A stretch of 64,000 bases of DNA from Delphinapterus leucas. Taxonomy: Eukaryota > Chordata > Mammalia > Artiodactyla > Monodontidae. The notes beneath the pieces were generated by a model, which did no database searches, was not told where the DNA came from, and was given only the letters and a program-made list of their open reading frames with translations. Shown here one piece after another: positions 60,235-64,000 of the stretch; position 1 is the stretch's first letter, and every line of letters begins with the position of its first letter. Position numbers and translations under genes: made by a program. The stretch spans positions 3,617,277-3,681,276 of the forward strand of contig NW_022098000.1 of assembly GCF_002288925.2 (NCBI RefSeq). Direction: 5' to 3'.

Positions 60235-60460
60235 GAATTAATGAAAGCATTCATTGAGTGCCAGGTGTCAGGCTGTTTACCATCACAACACAAAGGATAC
60301 AACCTGATCCTTGTTAGAACTTCTCAAGGTACATGGTGTTGTCTGCATTGTACAGAAGAAAACATTCAAGGCTAGTGACTTTCTTGAAGTTCACGTGGCT
60401 AGTAAGTGGCTTTCACTTTGAGATTCAAACTCATGTTTCACGACTTCAAATACAGCCTCC
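60235..60460 (+). repeat. MIR SINE
   Basis: A sense MIR: TTCATTGAGTGCCAGGTGTC, TGTACAGAAGAAAACATTCA and GTGGCTAGTAAGTGGCTTTC, ending about 85 bp before exon 5. Confidence 0.65.
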
Positions 60461-60546
60461 TTTTGATTTTATCAGTGAACTCACAAAAGAAATATTAGTA
60501 TACCTGATAGACTGCAGTTTGTTGAAAATCTGATTCTTTTCTTCAG

Positions 60547-60623
60547 ACTATAACACAAGTGAACAAAAACAAGCCTGTAAGAAGCATGAACTCTACGTGA
60601 GTTTCCGGGATCTGGGATGGCAG
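60547..60623 (+). CDS. BMP5: BMP5 exon 5 (mature domain, first knot Cys)
   Basis: A 77-bp exon: AC completes an Asp codon opened in exon 4, followed by 25 codons ([20 protein letters not shown], then DLGWQ). It starts the structured part of the mature ligand. The Cys in QACKK is the first of the seven conserved cystine-knot cysteines, and the VSFRDLGWQ motif is a hallmark of the BMP5/6/7/8 subgroup. YNTS forms an N-glycosylation sequon. The acceptor is CTTCAG|AC and the donor CAG|GTAAGA, so the exon ends on a codon boundary. The 1.3-kb intron behind it is the shortest complete one in the window. The frame is continuous with exons 4 and 6, and the peptide is identical to what I recall for human BMP5. 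Confidence 0.97.
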
Positions 60624-61924
60624 GTAAGAATGGTCAACCAACTTGGTTGTTTCTTTTTTGCTTTATTATCAATCCTGAATTACTCAGAATCTTTGTCAGT
60701 AATTTTTCCTATACAGTAACCAATTATTTTCGACGTGACTATTCAGTATATAGATTATCCACATCATTTTTATTTCTCCATTACCCTTTCACCATTGAAA
60801 CATAACAGAGTTTATGGTTAAAAAAAAAACAATTACGCTGAAGAAGAAATGAACACTTAGAGAGTGAAAAAAAAAATCCTGTTGTTTAAATATCCCCAAA
60901 TTTTCATTTTAATACCCATTTTTCAGATTAACTCAAGCAATTTCCATTTGCCTCCTATGGTCCCAAACTATTGGTATAAGAAATAGAATCCTTGACTATG
61001 TCTCTGTTATAAGGTAGATCTACAGAAAAAAATTTTTTTCTTGTACTTAAAAATCTTATTGCTTTCTTTTACATCTGCTTCACAAACAAGGTGGGAAGGA
61101 GGATTTAACCAAAATAATTTTTAATGGCTCTGTGTTGAAATAGTTTAAATTGGATTGCTTAGATTACATTATTCCATTACATTGGATCCTCAGAATATGA
61201 GCTATTATACTGAGAAATAATATTAACAAGTAAGCATTTTTAAATGTACATGAATTGTTCAATAATTTTACATCGGTGACAAGTTTTACATCTCTGGAAA
61301 AAAAATCAGGGCCACCATTATAAGTGCCAGCTTTTTAGCTTCCTAAAATTTTTCACGTACAGTGCTCAGGAATTTTCTCCAATTCATTTCTTTTAAAGAG
61401 ACTATAAAGTTAACACATGAATGGAAAGAAAAATAGGACAAGGCACAAATCTTACAGCTTTAGGAGCTTGTCAAGCTTCTAAAGCAGGAATGAGTTAGTA
61501 AGAAGTAATGAGAATGATCTCAATTAAGTTTATTCTTCTTTTCCTTTCTGGTTCACTTGAACTTTCCAGAGTTCATCATTTCCTGTTTAAACAATATTTA
61601 GAATGCTATTTCATGATTAAGGCTTTATTCATGAATACATGGGTTAATACAGGCTATGAATATCTTACATAGTGACCTCCTGGGAGAAATTACAGAGGAC
61701 AATTTCTTGTGAAAATATTTATACTTTTGTTGTAAACTTTAACTTAACCATACATTAAGGGCTTGGGGGAGGCTGTCCTATTACAGTAATTGTTGGGCCA
61801 AGAAGAGAAACCAATCCAGATTATATTATATTATATTAATTATATTTGAGCATTCTTTAAGAATTGATTTTCTGTATTTTTATTTTGGTGATATTATTTC
61901 TTCTTCTCTTCTTGTGCGTTTTAG
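60624..61924 (+). other. BMP5: BMP5 intron 5 (1.3 kb)
   Basis: Bounded by GTAAGA and TTTTAG. AT-rich; I recognise no repeat or other element in it. Confidence 0.92.

Positions 61925-64000
<2,076 letters not shown>

Larger units (their letters stand above)
48854..60546 (+). other. BMP5: BMP5 intron 4 (11.7 kb)
   Basis: Bounded by GTAAGC and CTTCAG. Repeats are listed separately. I see nothing recognisable in 48854-51878, 52062-52385, 53360-53690, 55340-56197, 56886-57657 and 58351-59254. Confidence 0.9.

Overview
This window is a piece of a mammalian nuclear genome. The dispersed repeats point to a cetartiodactyl and most likely a cetacean. At least nine copies of the tRNA-Glu-derived CHR-type SINE family are present on both strands, together with a young-looking L1 whose 3' UTR type recurs as fragments. 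DNA is AT-rich and repeat-dense. A run of exactly 100 N (31738-31837) shows that it comes from a draft assembly.

One gene is visible: BMP5 (bone morphogenetic protein 5), on the + strand, partial at both ends. Five internal coding exons can be read: exon 2 (4940-5132), exon 3 (28919-29067), exon 4 (48659-48853), exon 5 (60547-60623) and exon 6 (61925-62035). All have AG/GT splice sites, and their phases join without a break. They encode the second half of the prodomain, the furin-type cleavage site RSVR, and the first 89 residues of the mature ligand, including three of the seven cysteine-knot cysteines. Exon 1 (signal peptide, start of prodomain) lies to the left of the window and exon 7 (last 49 residues) to the right. 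Exon numbers are inferred from the known seven-exon human gene.

The rest is intron. Intron 1 (end only) holds a MER2/Tigger-like DNA transposon, a tiny retro-insertion, a SINE and a solo endogenous-retrovirus LTR 0.8 kb before exon 2. Intron 2 (23.8 kb) holds a nearly full-length but coding-dead L1 (8898-14515), several L1 3' fragments, three SINEs, two MLT1-type LTRs and hAT elements. Intron 3 (19.6 kb) is strikingly poor in recognisable repeats from about 31.9 to 48.6 kb, apart from one SINE, one short L1 piece and a MIR. Intron 4 (11.7 kb) holds L1, SINE, hAT and old L2-like pieces plus a 46-bp perfect palindrome. Introns 5 and 6 hold nothing I recognise.

I found no second protein-coding gene, no functional tRNA or rRNA gene, no CRISPR array and no bacterial-type operon. 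Open reading frames of 60-170 codons outside the BMP5 exons are either L1 remnants or chance ORFs in introns and repeats. The most unusual observations are the structural ones (palindrome, LTR beside an exon, reused insertion site, micro-insertion) and the repeat-poor block of intron 3, which is a candidate regulatory region.
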